Shown in pieces: positions 26,219 to 32,863 of a stretch of DNA of 64,000 nucleotides; within the stretch, counting starts at the first letter, position 1; every line of letters starts with the position of its first letter. The DNA is from Cetobacterium sp. NK01. Its GTDB lineage: Bacteria > Fusobacteriota > Fusobacteriia > Fusobacteriales > Fusobacteriaceae. Made by a program: the position numbers and the translations under genes. The DNA lies in NCBI RefSeq assembly GCF_024506395.1, contig NZ_JANIBO010000001.1, forward strand, positions 372,001 through 436,000. Direction: 5' to 3'. Under the pieces are notes generated by a model. That model made no database searches. It was not told the DNA's origin and saw only the letters and a list, made by a program, of their open reading frames with translations.

Positions 26219-26253
26219 TCAAGCCTTAAAATTTATACTAAAATAAGGCTTGA
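26219..26253 (-). promoter_or_regulatory. Upstream hairpin of the ilvE leader, alternative to the terminator
   Basis: Minus-strand TCAAGCCTTA (26253-26244) pairs with TAAGGCTTGA (26228-26219). Both arms share a GCTTGA/TCAAGC core with the terminator arms, so arm 2 of this hairpin can pair with the terminator 3' arm instead, giving a possible antiterminator. Confidence 0.6.
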
Positions 26254-26280
26254 AATGTTAGAGAAAATTTTCTACTAAAT

Positions 26281-26346
26281 TCAAACCATAGAGCTTAATA
26301 TTATTATCAGTATTAATAAAAATCTATTCTTAAATTTAGTGTTCAT
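26281..26346 (-). CDS. Ile/Leu-rich leader peptide (21 aa), attenuation leader of ilvE-cstA
   Basis: Small ORF with ATG 26346, RBS AGGAGG seven bases upstream and TGA at 26281. Residues 9-17 read FLLILIIIL: four Leu (TTA, TTA, CTG, TTA) and four Ile (all ATA) in nine codons, followed by SSMV. It begins about 28 nt after the predicted transcription start and precedes two hairpins, the second a terminator, then ilvE. This is the classical arrangement of a branched-chain amino acid attenuator: scarcity of charged Leu or Ile tRNA stalls the ribosome and changes folding of the leader RNA. Confidence 0.82.
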   Translation of the reverse strand: MNTKFKNRFLLILIIILSSMV

Positions 26347-26380
26347 TTTTTTCCTCCTTTTGTTTTTTTTATTAAGACAA

Positions 26381-26409
26381 ATATTAAACTATTTTTATTT
26401 AGTTGTCAA
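26381..26409 (-). promoter_or_regulatory. Promoter of the ilvE leader-ilvE-cstA operon
   Basis: Minus strand TTGACA (26404-26409), exactly 17 nt, TAATAT (26381-26386): near consensus. Confidence 0.82.
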
Positions 26410-26479
26410 TATTTTTTTGAAAATTTTTTTTCATTTTTTTTATCTTTATGATTTTTTCGTTACTTTTTTAACAAATTTC

Positions 26480-26508
26480 TTGCTAAAATTTTCTTTCCTT
26501 GATACTAT
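26480..26508 (+). promoter_or_regulatory. Promoter of the exported nucleosidase gene
   Basis: TTGCTA (26480-26485), 17-nt spacer ending in TGA, then TACTAT (26503-26508): an extended -10 type. It ends a few bases before the purine aptamer. Confidence 0.65.
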
Positions 26509-26512
26509 TTAT

Positions 26513-26582
26513 TTAGCTCATATATACCTCAAATATGGTGAGGAGTCTCTACAATCAACCTTAAATTGATTACTATGACTTA
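26513..26582 (+). ncRNA. Purine riboswitch, guanine type, upstream of an exported nucleosidase
   Basis: Plus-strand RNA with every aptamer element: P1 AGCUCAUA/UAUGACUU (one mismatch); P2 CCUCA (26527-26531) and UGAGG (26539-26543) closing L2 AAUAUGG; J2/3 AGUCUCUAC; P3 AAUCAA (26553-26558) and UUGAUU (26566-26571) closing L3 CCUUAAA; J3/1 ACUAUG. L2 GG and L3 CC allow the usual kissing contact. The specificity base is C, indicating guanine/hypoxanthine. J2/3 has C in place of the second U of UUUCUAC, a position known to tolerate change. No intrinsic terminator follows before the gene; AGUUUUG (from 26611) can pair with CAAAACU just before the ATG and enclose the AGGAGG, so translational control is plausible. 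Confidence 0.87.
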
Positions 26583-26649
26583 TTAATTATTTTAATAACT
26601 AGTTGTGTAGAGTTTTGGGTATACTTTATTTAGGAGGCAACACAAAACT

Positions 26650-27435
26650 ATGAAAAAAATTATTACAAGTTTTTTATTACTATCTTCTCTTTCATTTTCT
26701 AAAGAAATTATTTTAGTACAAGGTGCTATGGATATGGAAGTAGATTACTTAGTTAAAAATTTAAAAAATCCTACGAAAGAACATGTTGGTTCTTGGACAT
26801 TTTGGAAAGGAACTTTTGAAAATCATAAAGTTATTGTTTCTAGGACAGAAGTAGGTTTAGTCAATGCTGCTGCTGCAACTACAATTGGTATTGAAAGATA
26901 TTCTCCTACCATCATAATAAATCAAGGAACATCTGGTGGACACGATATATCTCTTCATACTGGAGATATAGTACTTGGTTCTGAAATTATAAACATTGGA
27001 GCTATGAGAACTGATAGAAAAGAAGAAGGAGTACCTGAAAATATACGTGATTCTATTTTTTTTGATGTTGTTCAAAGATTAAGAGATAATAATGATAACT
27101 TAACTACATATAAAACTTTTATAAGTGACCCTTCTTTAATTGAAACTGCTAAAAATACAAGCTATTCTCAAGGAAAACTTTCTTTAGGAACTATTGGATC
27201 AGCAGATCAATGGAATCGAGAAATCGAAAGAATTAAATATCTAAATACTACTTTTAAAACAAAAACTGAAGAAATGGAATCAATTGCAGTAGCTCAAACA
27301 GCTAAAGCTTACAATATTCCATTTTTAGCAATAAGAATTCTTTCAAATACAGAGATTCATAATGAAGAATTTAATCCTAAAACAGCTCTTTGGTGTCAAG
27401 AATTTACTATGAATGTTATAAAAAATATAAAATAA
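26650..27435 (+). CDS. Exported purine nucleoside hydrolase/phosphorylase (MTA/SAH nucleosidase-like)
   Basis: 261 residues: signal peptide (MKKIITSFLLLSSLSFS) followed by a phosphorylase-superfamily (PF01048) fold: ILVQGAMDMEVDYL near residue 21, GLVNAAAATTIGIERYSPTIIINQGTSGGH near 73-100, the loop LHTGDIVLGSEIINIGAM near 104, TEEMESIAVAQTAKAYNIPFLAIRILSNTEIHNE near 215-245. The EMES segment matches the MTAN ribose-binding Glu, and the Asn/Asp near SNTE the base-side acid position. It would cleave purine nucleosides or MTA/SAH in the periplasm. A guanine-type riboswitch directly upstream supports a purine-scavenging role. Confidence 0.88.
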   Translation: MKKIITSFLLLSSLSFSKEIILVQGAMDMEVDYLVKNLKNPTKEHVGSWTFWKGTFENHKVIVSRTEVGLVNAAAATTIGIERYSPTIIINQGTSGGHDISLHTGDIVLGSEIINIGAMRTDRKEEGVPENIRDSIFFDVVQRLRDNNDNLTTYKTFISDPSLIETAKNTSYSQGKLSLGTIGSADQWNREIERIKYLNTTFKTKTEEMESIAVAQTAKAYNIPFLAIRILSNTEIHNEEFNPKTALWCQEFTMNVIKNIK

Positions 27436-27457
27436 AAGTCGCTTTGCGACTTTTTTT
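27435..27457 (+). terminator. Terminator after the nucleosidase gene
   Basis: AAAGTCGC-TTT-GCGACTTTTTTT directly after the stop codon. Confidence 0.9.
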
Positions 27458-27555
27458 AATTCAATATTATTTAACTTATTTTTTTTGGAATTATTTAAAA
27501 TTTTTACTTTCTAAATTTTTAAAACTAAATTAAAATTCAACTTCCATATATTTAA

Positions 27556-27603
27556 AAATATTTTTTTATTTTTATTGACTTTTAAATTTATTTTTCATAA
27601 AAT
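27556..27603 (+). promoter_or_regulatory. Promoter of the PEPCK-like gene with shared upstream element
   Basis: TTGACT (27575-27580), 17-nt spacer, TAAAAT (27598-27603). The segment 27556-27581 matches 22439-22464 at 25 of 26 positions. Confidence 0.68.
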
Positions 27604-27634
27604 AGAGTAAAGAATTTAAATTTAGGAGGAGTTT

Positions 27635-29353
27635 ATGAATCAAGAAATTTTTATTGGTAGAAATAGTGCTATTTTAAATTTTTCAACAAAATATTGTGAT
27701 ACTTCAGAGAGTCTTTTATCTAGTTTAGCTTTTAAAAAAGTTTTATCAAAATATATTAATTTAATTTCTAATAAGAATACTTCTGTTTTTTTATTTTTAA
27801 AATCCAATTGTACAGATGATATAAACGAAACTATGATTAAACTTTTTAAACTATTAATTGTTTTAGATAAAAATGAAATTAAAAAATTAGATCCAAATTT
27901 AACTCCATTACTTTCTAAAGAAGAATTAATGTTTGAATTTATTGAAGGGCTTTACTCTTACTGGAGAAAATTTGAAAGATATGCAATTATACGTAATAAA
28001 AATACTAGTTTAGGTCTCCAGAATATCAATTTCATTGACTCTTTGAATAGTTTTACAAATTTAGTTTTAAAAACTTATAGGTTAGTAGAAGAGAATGTTT
28101 TAGGTGAACATCATAGAGTTTACAGACAATTGCATGCTGGTGTTAATGCAGGACTTATTTTAAATAATATCACCTGGAAATGCCCAAAAGAATATTCTTT
28201 TTTAGAAAAAATACCCTTTGTAGAATCTATCGTCTTGCAACCTCCGTTTATTACCTATCCTAGAAAAAACACTAGAAAAGGAATATTTTGTGAAAATAAA
28301 GAAAACCCTATTGAAAATTTAACTTTAAACTTAGACAATTGGATTTGTTATCCTGCTAAAGTTGGAGAGTTATTAGCATTCGTATACTTTGATATTAATT
28401 TCATGGCTCAAGGAGTAACTCTTTGTAATCTATTTGAATTAGCTAAAAAAGAGGAATATATAGATAAAAAACCCGATATTATATATATGTATGGTGTTAA
28501 AGATTTTCATAATGATATGAGAACTGAATTTTTTAAAGATATCCATAATGAAATTATGATTGGATATGTAAATTTTAATGAAGGTATTGATTATTTTGGA
28601 TATATGAAAAAAATGATTTTAACTCTTCATAATTTAAAAATGATTGATAATGGGTATCTTCCTATACACGGAGCTATGGTTAATTTAACTTTTAAAAATG
28701 GTTTAGAAAAAAATATTATTATCATGGGAGATAGCGGTGCTGGAAAATCTGAAAGTTTAGAAGCTTTTCGAAAATTGAGTGAAAACTATGTTAAAGATAT
28801 GAAAATAATTTTTGATGATATGGGGGTTTTAAAACTTGATAATAATGTACTTTCTGCTTCCGGTACTGAAATTGGTGCCTTTATTAGACTCGATGATTTA
28901 GATATTGGTTATCCATACAAAGAAATTGATCGAAGTATTTTCATGAATCCTGATAAAATAAACTCTCGTATTATTATTCCTGTTTCAACTCATGCAGATA
29001 TTATAAAAAAATATCCAATTGATATATTTTTATATGCTAATAACTACGAAGAAGGTGATGAATTAGAATTTTTCAAAAATTCTGCTCAAGCTAAACCTAT
29101 TTTTATTCAAGGAGCACGTAATGCTAAAGGAACAACTAGTGAAATTGGCCTTGTTACATCATATTTTGCTAATCCTTTTGGTCCTATGCAAAGAAAAAAT
29201 GAGACCGATATTCTTATAGAAAAATATTTTGATAAAATGTTTAAAGATAATATTTTAGTTGGACAAATACGTACTTGTTTAGGTGTTGAAGGTTTTGAAA
29301 AAGAGGGTCCTGAAAAAGCTGCAAAAAAGTTATTTGATCTTATTGTAAAATAA
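27635..29353 (+). CDS. PEP carboxykinase/HPr-kinase-like P-loop protein of unknown function
   Basis: 572 residues. The C-terminal half carries a P-loop IIIMGDSGAGKSES near residue 364, the metal/catalytic-like HGAMVNL just before it, KIIFDDMGVL near 390 and GTEIGAFIRLDDLD near 412, then TSEIGLVTSYFANPFGPM near 505 and QIRTCLGVEGFEKEGPE near 545. This order resembles ATP-dependent PEP carboxykinase and HPr kinase (S-G-x-G-K-S/T P-loop followed by Asp-Asp), but the N-terminal 350 residues match nothing I recognise and the usual PEPCK substrate Arg/Lys motifs are not evident. It could be a divergent PEPCK or a small-molecule or protein kinase. Monocistronic. Confidence 0.7.
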   Translation: MNQEIFIGRNSAILNFSTKYCDTSESLLSSLAFKKVLSKYINLISNKNTSVFLFLKSNCTDDINETMIKLFKLLIVLDKNEIKKLDPNLTPLLSKEELMFEFIEGLYSYWRKFERYAIIRNKNTSLGLQNINFIDSLNSFTNLVLKTYRLVEENVLGEHHRVYRQLHAGVNAGLILNNITWKCPKEYSFLEKIPFVESIVLQPPFITYPRKNTRKGIFCENKENPIENLTLNLDNWICYPAKVGELLAFVYFDINFMAQGVTLCNLFELAKKEEYIDKKPDIIYMYGVKDFHNDMRTEFFKDIHNEIMIGYVNFNEGIDYFGYMKKMILTLHNLKMIDNGYLPIHGAMVNLTFKNGLEKNIIIMGDSGAGKSESLEAFRKLSENYVKDMKIIFDDMGVLKLDNNVLSASGTEIGAFIRLDDLDIGYPYKEIDRSIFMNPDKINSRIIIPVSTHADIIKKYPIDIFLYANNYEEGDELEFFKNSAQAKPIFIQGARNAKGTTSEIGLVTSYFANPFGPMQRKNETDILIEKYFDKMFKDNILVGQIRTCLGVEGFEKEGPEKAAKKLFDLIVK

Positions 29354-29443
29354 AACTTGCATTTTTGTAATTTTTGAACTATAATTCAAATAAGTTGAGT
29401 TTCAATTCATTTTTCTCTGAAATTCACATTGTTCATTGTTTTG

Positions 29444-29469
29444 GGAGTTATTGCTGGTAACTCCTTTTT
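29444..29469 (+). terminator. Terminator after the PEPCK-like gene
   Basis: GGAGTTA (29444-29450) and TAACTCC (29458-29464) arms followed by TTTTT. Confidence 0.85.
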
Positions 29470-29474
29470 ATTTC

Positions 29475-29510
29475 AAAAAAAGGTAGATGATTTTTCATCT
29501 ACCTTTTTTA
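29475..29510. terminator. Terminator of the DAACS symporter gene (bidirectional)
   Basis: AGGTAGATGA (29481-29490) and TCATCTACCT (29495-29504) with A and T tracts on both sides. Confidence 0.88.
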
Positions 29511-30872
29511 TATTTTTATCACTTCATCTTTGTCTTCAACCAAATGATAAAGATCGTGATTTAATTTTCCTTCACTTTTTGATACATATACTGCTACAGC
29601 ACTATCTCCTACAACATTTAATGCTGTTAGGAGCATTTCTAAAGGTCTATTTATTCCTAAAATTATTGCATATGCAGATACTGCAATTTCATTACTATAA
29701 CCCATTCCTGTTAAAATAGTAAATAAAATTATTGCTCCACTTCCAGGAGCTGCTGGTGTTCCTATCGAAGCTAACAGGGCTAATAATGATATCGTTATTA
29801 AATTAAATACCGTTATTTCATAACCTGCAACTCCTGCTATAAAAAGCGTTGCTAAAACTTGCATTATAGCTGTACCATTCATATTAACTGTCATACCCAT
29901 AGGAAGCACAAATGATGTTGTCACTTCGTCTACTCCCAACTTTTCAATTGTTGTTTTCGTATTTAGTGGTAACGAGGCTGCAGACGATGATGTAGAAAAA
30001 GCAAACATTGCTACATTTGAAACCTTTTTCATAAAATGAATTGGATTTAGTCCAGTTGATACCCAAACTATAAAAGAATAACCAAAAACAAGAAATACTA
30101 ATAAAGTTACTGCAGTTAAAATAAAGTAGATACTTGCAATTTGTAAATAGCTTATTCCATATATTGCAAAAGTTCTCATTAATAAAGAAAATATAGCTAT
30201 TGGGGCAAACTTATTTATTATAAATGTTAAGAAAATTTGAGACATCTTATTTATTTCTTCTATACCTTTTTTTATTACTGAATTTTTATCATTCATTACA
30301 TTTAAAATTAATCCTGTAGATATCCCTAAAAATACTGCTACTAAAACATTTCCGTTATTTGATAAGCCTGCTATAATATTTTGTGGTATAGCTTTTATTA
30401 TAATTAACAATGGATTTGAAGATGTTGCTCCTCCTCCTCCTGTTACTTGATTTATTGTAACCGAAAATAAATCAGCTTTATATGCTATCATACCTACTAC
30501 TGAAGCATATAAAAGAGCTAAAATTGAACTTAAACCAAACCCTAAAAAAGTTTTCCCTGATATTCTTTTTAAACTTTTTGAATCTTGAATATTTGTTACT
30601 GCTATAATTATTGAAGTAAATACCATTGGTATTATTACTATCTGTAATGCATTTATAAATAATTGTCCCACTATAAAAAATATTCCTAAAGATTTATTTC
30701 CCTCTGGTCTTGTAATATCTTGAAATAGTATAGAGTTTATTGTGTTCCAAAGTTCTATATTACCACTAGCAACTAACTTTTCTCTTAAAAAAAGAGCTAC
30801 AATTCCCATAGTAACTCCTAAAATTAAAGCACAGAATATTTTTTTTGTTAAATTATTTTTTTTCATCTTCAC
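29508..30872 (-). CDS. DAACS-family amino acid/dicarboxylate:cation symporter
   Basis: 454 residues with eight or more hydrophobic segments and the family core: serine-rich AFSTSSSAASLPLN near residue 290, MGMTVNMNGTAIMQVL near 325 and the hairpin LALLASIGTPAAPGSGAIIL near 360-380. These are the substrate and Na+ sites of GltP/SstT/TcyP-type symporters. The substrate may be glutamate, aspartate, serine/threonine, cystine or a dicarboxylate. A Phe-rich leader ORF with a terminator precedes it. Confidence 0.92.
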   Translation of the reverse strand: MKMKKNNLTKKIFCALILGVTMGIVALFLREKLVASGNIELWNTINSILFQDITRPEGNKSLGIFFIVGQLFINALQIVIIPMVFTSIIIAVTNIQDSKSLKRISGKTFLGFGLSSILALLYASVVGMIAYKADLFSVTINQVTGGGGATSSNPLLIIIKAIPQNIIAGLSNNGNVLVAVFLGISTGLILNVMNDKNSVIKKGIEEINKMSQIFLTFIINKFAPIAIFSLLMRTFAIYGISYLQIASIYFILTAVTLLVFLVFGYSFIVWVSTGLNPIHFMKKVSNVAMFAFSTSSSAASLPLNTKTTIEKLGVDEVTTSFVLPMGMTVNMNGTAIMQVLATLFIAGVAGYEITVFNLITISLLALLASIGTPAAPGSGAIILFTILTGMGYSNEIAVSAYAIILGINRPLEMLLTALNVVGDSAVAVYVSKSEGKLNHDLYHLVEDKDEVIKI

Positions 30873-30885
30873 ACTCCTATTTTTT

Positions 30886-30935
30886 CTAAAAAAAATAGGA
30901 ATAGAAACTATAAAATATAGCTACCATTCCTATTT
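30886..30935 (-). terminator. Terminator stem overlapping the Phe-rich leader ORF
   Basis: Minus strand AAATAGGAAT (30935-30926) pairs with ATTCCTATTT (30902-30893), extended by CTATA/TATAG inside, followed by T run to 30888. The 5' arm and the loop are part of the leader ORF, whose TAG (30908-30910) lies in the inner stem. Confidence 0.78.
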
Positions 30936-31042
30936 ATAAATATATAATAATTAAAAGAAAAGAACATAAAATTAAAAAATGAAAATAATGAAAATATTTT
31001 TGATATTAACTTTTTTTTCTTTCTTAACCTTTTTTTAAACAT
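30908..31042 (-). CDS. Phe-rich leader ORF (44 aa) before the DAACS symporter
   Basis: ORF with ATG 31042, RBS AGGAGG a few bases upstream and TAG at 30908. The N-terminus is very basic (MFKKRLRKKKKL), then residues 17-30 read FSLFSFFNFMFFSF. Ten of 44 residues are Phe and five are Ser. It begins about 25 nt after the predicted start site and its last codons form the 5' arm of a terminator placed before the symporter. It is either a regulatory leader peptide or a tiny membrane protein; AT-rich sequence makes Phe codons more likely by chance, so confidence is moderate. Confidence 0.6.
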   Translation of the reverse strand: MFKKRLRKKKKLISKIFSLFSFFNFMFFSFNYYIFINRNGSYIL

Positions 31043-31071
31043 TGTTCCCTCCTATTTTTTACACTTTTGTT

Positions 31072-31100
31072 ATTTTATCACATTTTTTAACTCTTCGCAA
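31072..31100 (-). promoter_or_regulatory. Promoter of the Phe-rich leader/symporter transcript
   Basis: Minus strand TTGCGA (31095-31100), 17-nt spacer ending TGA, TAAAAT (31072-31077): an extended -10 promoter. Confidence 0.65.
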
Positions 31101-31162
31101 TATTTTTTATTTTAAAAGGATTTTTTATTTTTTTAAGAATTAATAATAATAGAGGTGATTTT

Positions 31163-32041
31163 ATGGAAGAACATTATAAAGGATTTCTTTCTCAAGTAAT
31201 AAATAATTTTACAAATGAAGAATTTTTAGTTAACTTAACAAATAGTTTCATTATATTTATTTTTAGGTTTGCCATTGCTTTAATTTTTTTTATGATTGGA
31301 AGAAAAATTTTTAAAAACTTTTTATCTCGTTACTATCAAACTCATGCATTTAAAGCTATCGATTCATCTTTTAGAACTTTTTTATCTTCTATAATTGACA
31401 CTGGTTCTATTGTTATTCTTTTAATAATTTCTTTACTTATTATGGGATTTCAACATACCTCTTTGATTGCATTTTTAGGCAGTATTGGTATAGGTGTTGG
31501 ATTGGCTTTAAAAGATAATTTATCTAATTTTGTAGGTGGATTAATTATTTTGATTTTTAAAACTTACTCTGTTGACGATGAAGTTGAAGTTATTGGTAAC
31601 TACGGCTTAATCTCTTCTATTGATGTTTTTTCTACTACAATAACTACTTTTAGCGGTGATATAGTAACTATTCCAAATGGAAATGTCATAAATAATCAAG
31701 TTATAAACTATTCAAAAACTCCTAACAGAAGAATGAAAATTGTCATTTCAGTAGCTTATGATACTAATATTGATTTAGTTTTTGAAGTTCTAAATAGTTT
31801 AATTAAAAATAATAAAAATATTTTAAAAAATCCTAGTCCATTTATTAATATTGAAAAATATAATAATAGTTCAATTGATATAGCAATAAAAGTTTGGACC
31901 AAAAATGAAGTTTATTGGGATACATATTTTGATATTTTGAAAAATATTAAACCTACCCTTGATTCTGTTAATATTACAATACCATTTCCACAAATGGATA
32001 TACATATTAAACACCAAAACTTATATAATAAAAGCAGTTGA
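31163..32041 (+). CDS. MscS-family mechanosensitive channel
   Basis: 292 residues. Three N-terminal hydrophobic segments, the pore helix LGSIGIGVGLALKDNLSNFVGGLIILIFKTYSVDDEV near residues 107-145 with its Gly/Ala pattern, and the beta domain ending TIPNGNVINNQVINYSKTPNRRM near 170-195. This is the small MscS type that releases solutes on hypo-osmotic shock. Monocistronic with its own RBS (AGAGGTGAT) and terminator. Confidence 0.93.
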   Translation: MEEHYKGFLSQVINNFTNEEFLVNLTNSFIIFIFRFAIALIFFMIGRKIFKNFLSRYYQTHAFKAIDSSFRTFLSSIIDTGSIVILLIISLLIMGFQHTSLIAFLGSIGIGVGLALKDNLSNFVGGLIILIFKTYSVDDEVEVIGNYGLISSIDVFSTTITTFSGDIVTIPNGNVINNQVINYSKTPNRRMKIVISVAYDTNIDLVFEVLNSLIKNNKNILKNPSPFINIEKYNNSSIDIAIKVWTKNEVYWDTYFDILKNIKPTLDSVNITIPFPQMDIHIKHQNLYNKSS

Positions 32042-32064
32042 TTTAAATCAACTGCTTTTATTTT
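32030..32064. terminator. Bidirectional terminator
   Basis: 12-bp arms AAAAGCAGTTGA (32030-32041) and TCAACTGCTTTT (32048-32059) between convergent mscS and L,D-transpeptidase genes. Confidence 0.9.
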
Positions 32065-32757
32065 TTATACGTAGCTACTTTTCTCTAAATAGTTTGAATC
32101 ATTTCCATAAACAAATATTACAGAACCATTTTTTATCATATCAATAGCTTTTTTAGAAATATCTCTTGGTAATGCAGGACATCCTAAACTTCTTCCTAAT
32201 CTTCCTTGAGATTGAGCAAATCTTGGATTTGCGTAATCTGCTCCATGTATTACAATATATCTTTCTTTTGCTTTATCATTTATTCCTTTTTCTAATCCAT
32301 TTAAAACAAGCGAATAACCGTTTCCACCCATATAAGTATTTTCTGTTAGAAAAAATCCTATAGAACTTTTATTAGAACTCATCTTATTTGAAAATGATGT
32401 AGCTATATTTCCACCACTATTTTTTCCATGAGATACATGAGAATGAACAAGTAGTTTTTTTCTTTCCATATCTATTACAAAAAATCTTTTTTCTGTTGAT
32501 GGCTTTGAGTAATCAATAATAGTAAGTAGTTCTTTTTTTCTTCCATCAATTTTATTATAGCCACCTAAAGCTGTTTTAAAAACTTCATAATTTAACTTAT
32601 CTTTTAACCCAATTTCTTCATATAATTTTCTTTCTTTTGTTTCTTTAGATAGTTCAATCACTTTGTCCGTCTTTGTAGAATTCTTTAATGTAAAACCAAA
32701 TGATGTTGTTGAAATTGATCCTAAAATAAGACTTAACATTAAATACTTTTTTACCAA
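32065..32757 (-). CDS. Exported murein L,D-transpeptidase catalytic domain protein (YkuD_2 type)
   Basis: About 230 residues with a signal peptide (VKKYLMLSLILGSISTTSFG). The catalytic domain shows HSHVSHGKNSGGNIATSFSN near residue 105, NTYMGGNGYSLVLNGLEKGIND near 142, YIVIHGADYANP near 168 and the active-site Cys in GRLGRSLGCPALP near 188. This is the PF13645 form of L,D-transpeptidases that remodel peptidoglycan cross-links. The TTG at 32757 is chosen as start because GGAGG lies eight bases upstream; a longer frame from GTG runs through the RBS. It neighbours a second, different L,D-transpeptidase gene. Confidence 0.88.
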   Translation of the reverse strand: MVKKYLMLSLILGSISTTSFGFTLKNSTKTDKVIELSKETKERKLYEEIGLKDKLNYEVFKTALGGYNKIDGRKKELLTIIDYSKPSTEKRFFVIDMERKKLLVHSHVSHGKNSGGNIATSFSNKMSSNKSSIGFFLTENTYMGGNGYSLVLNGLEKGINDKAKERYIVIHGADYANPRFAQSQGRLGRSLGCPALPRDISKKAIDMIKNGSVIFVYGNDSNYLEKSSYV

Positions 32758-32818
32758 TACAAAAACCTCCACCTAACTTTTTTTCCTAATAAAACCCATT
32801 TTATTCTATCATTTAACA

Positions 32819-32850
32819 TAAAAAAAGTCAAGAATTTAGAATTCTTGACT
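32819..32850. terminator. Terminator between the two L,D-transpeptidase genes
   Basis: AGTCAAGAATT (32826-32836) and AATTCTTGACT (32840-32850) with an A tract giving a T run on the minus strand; it ends the downstream-strand transcript of the gene at 32864-33802. Confidence 0.87.
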
Positions 32851-32863
32851 CTTATTACGTCCT

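Noticed and set aside
26339-26569. Plus-strand ORF of 76 codons, very Phe/Leu-rich, across the ilvE promoter region
   Set aside because: No ribosome site; it runs through the antisense of the ilvE leader promoter and into the purine aptamer. Composition reflects T-rich DNA.
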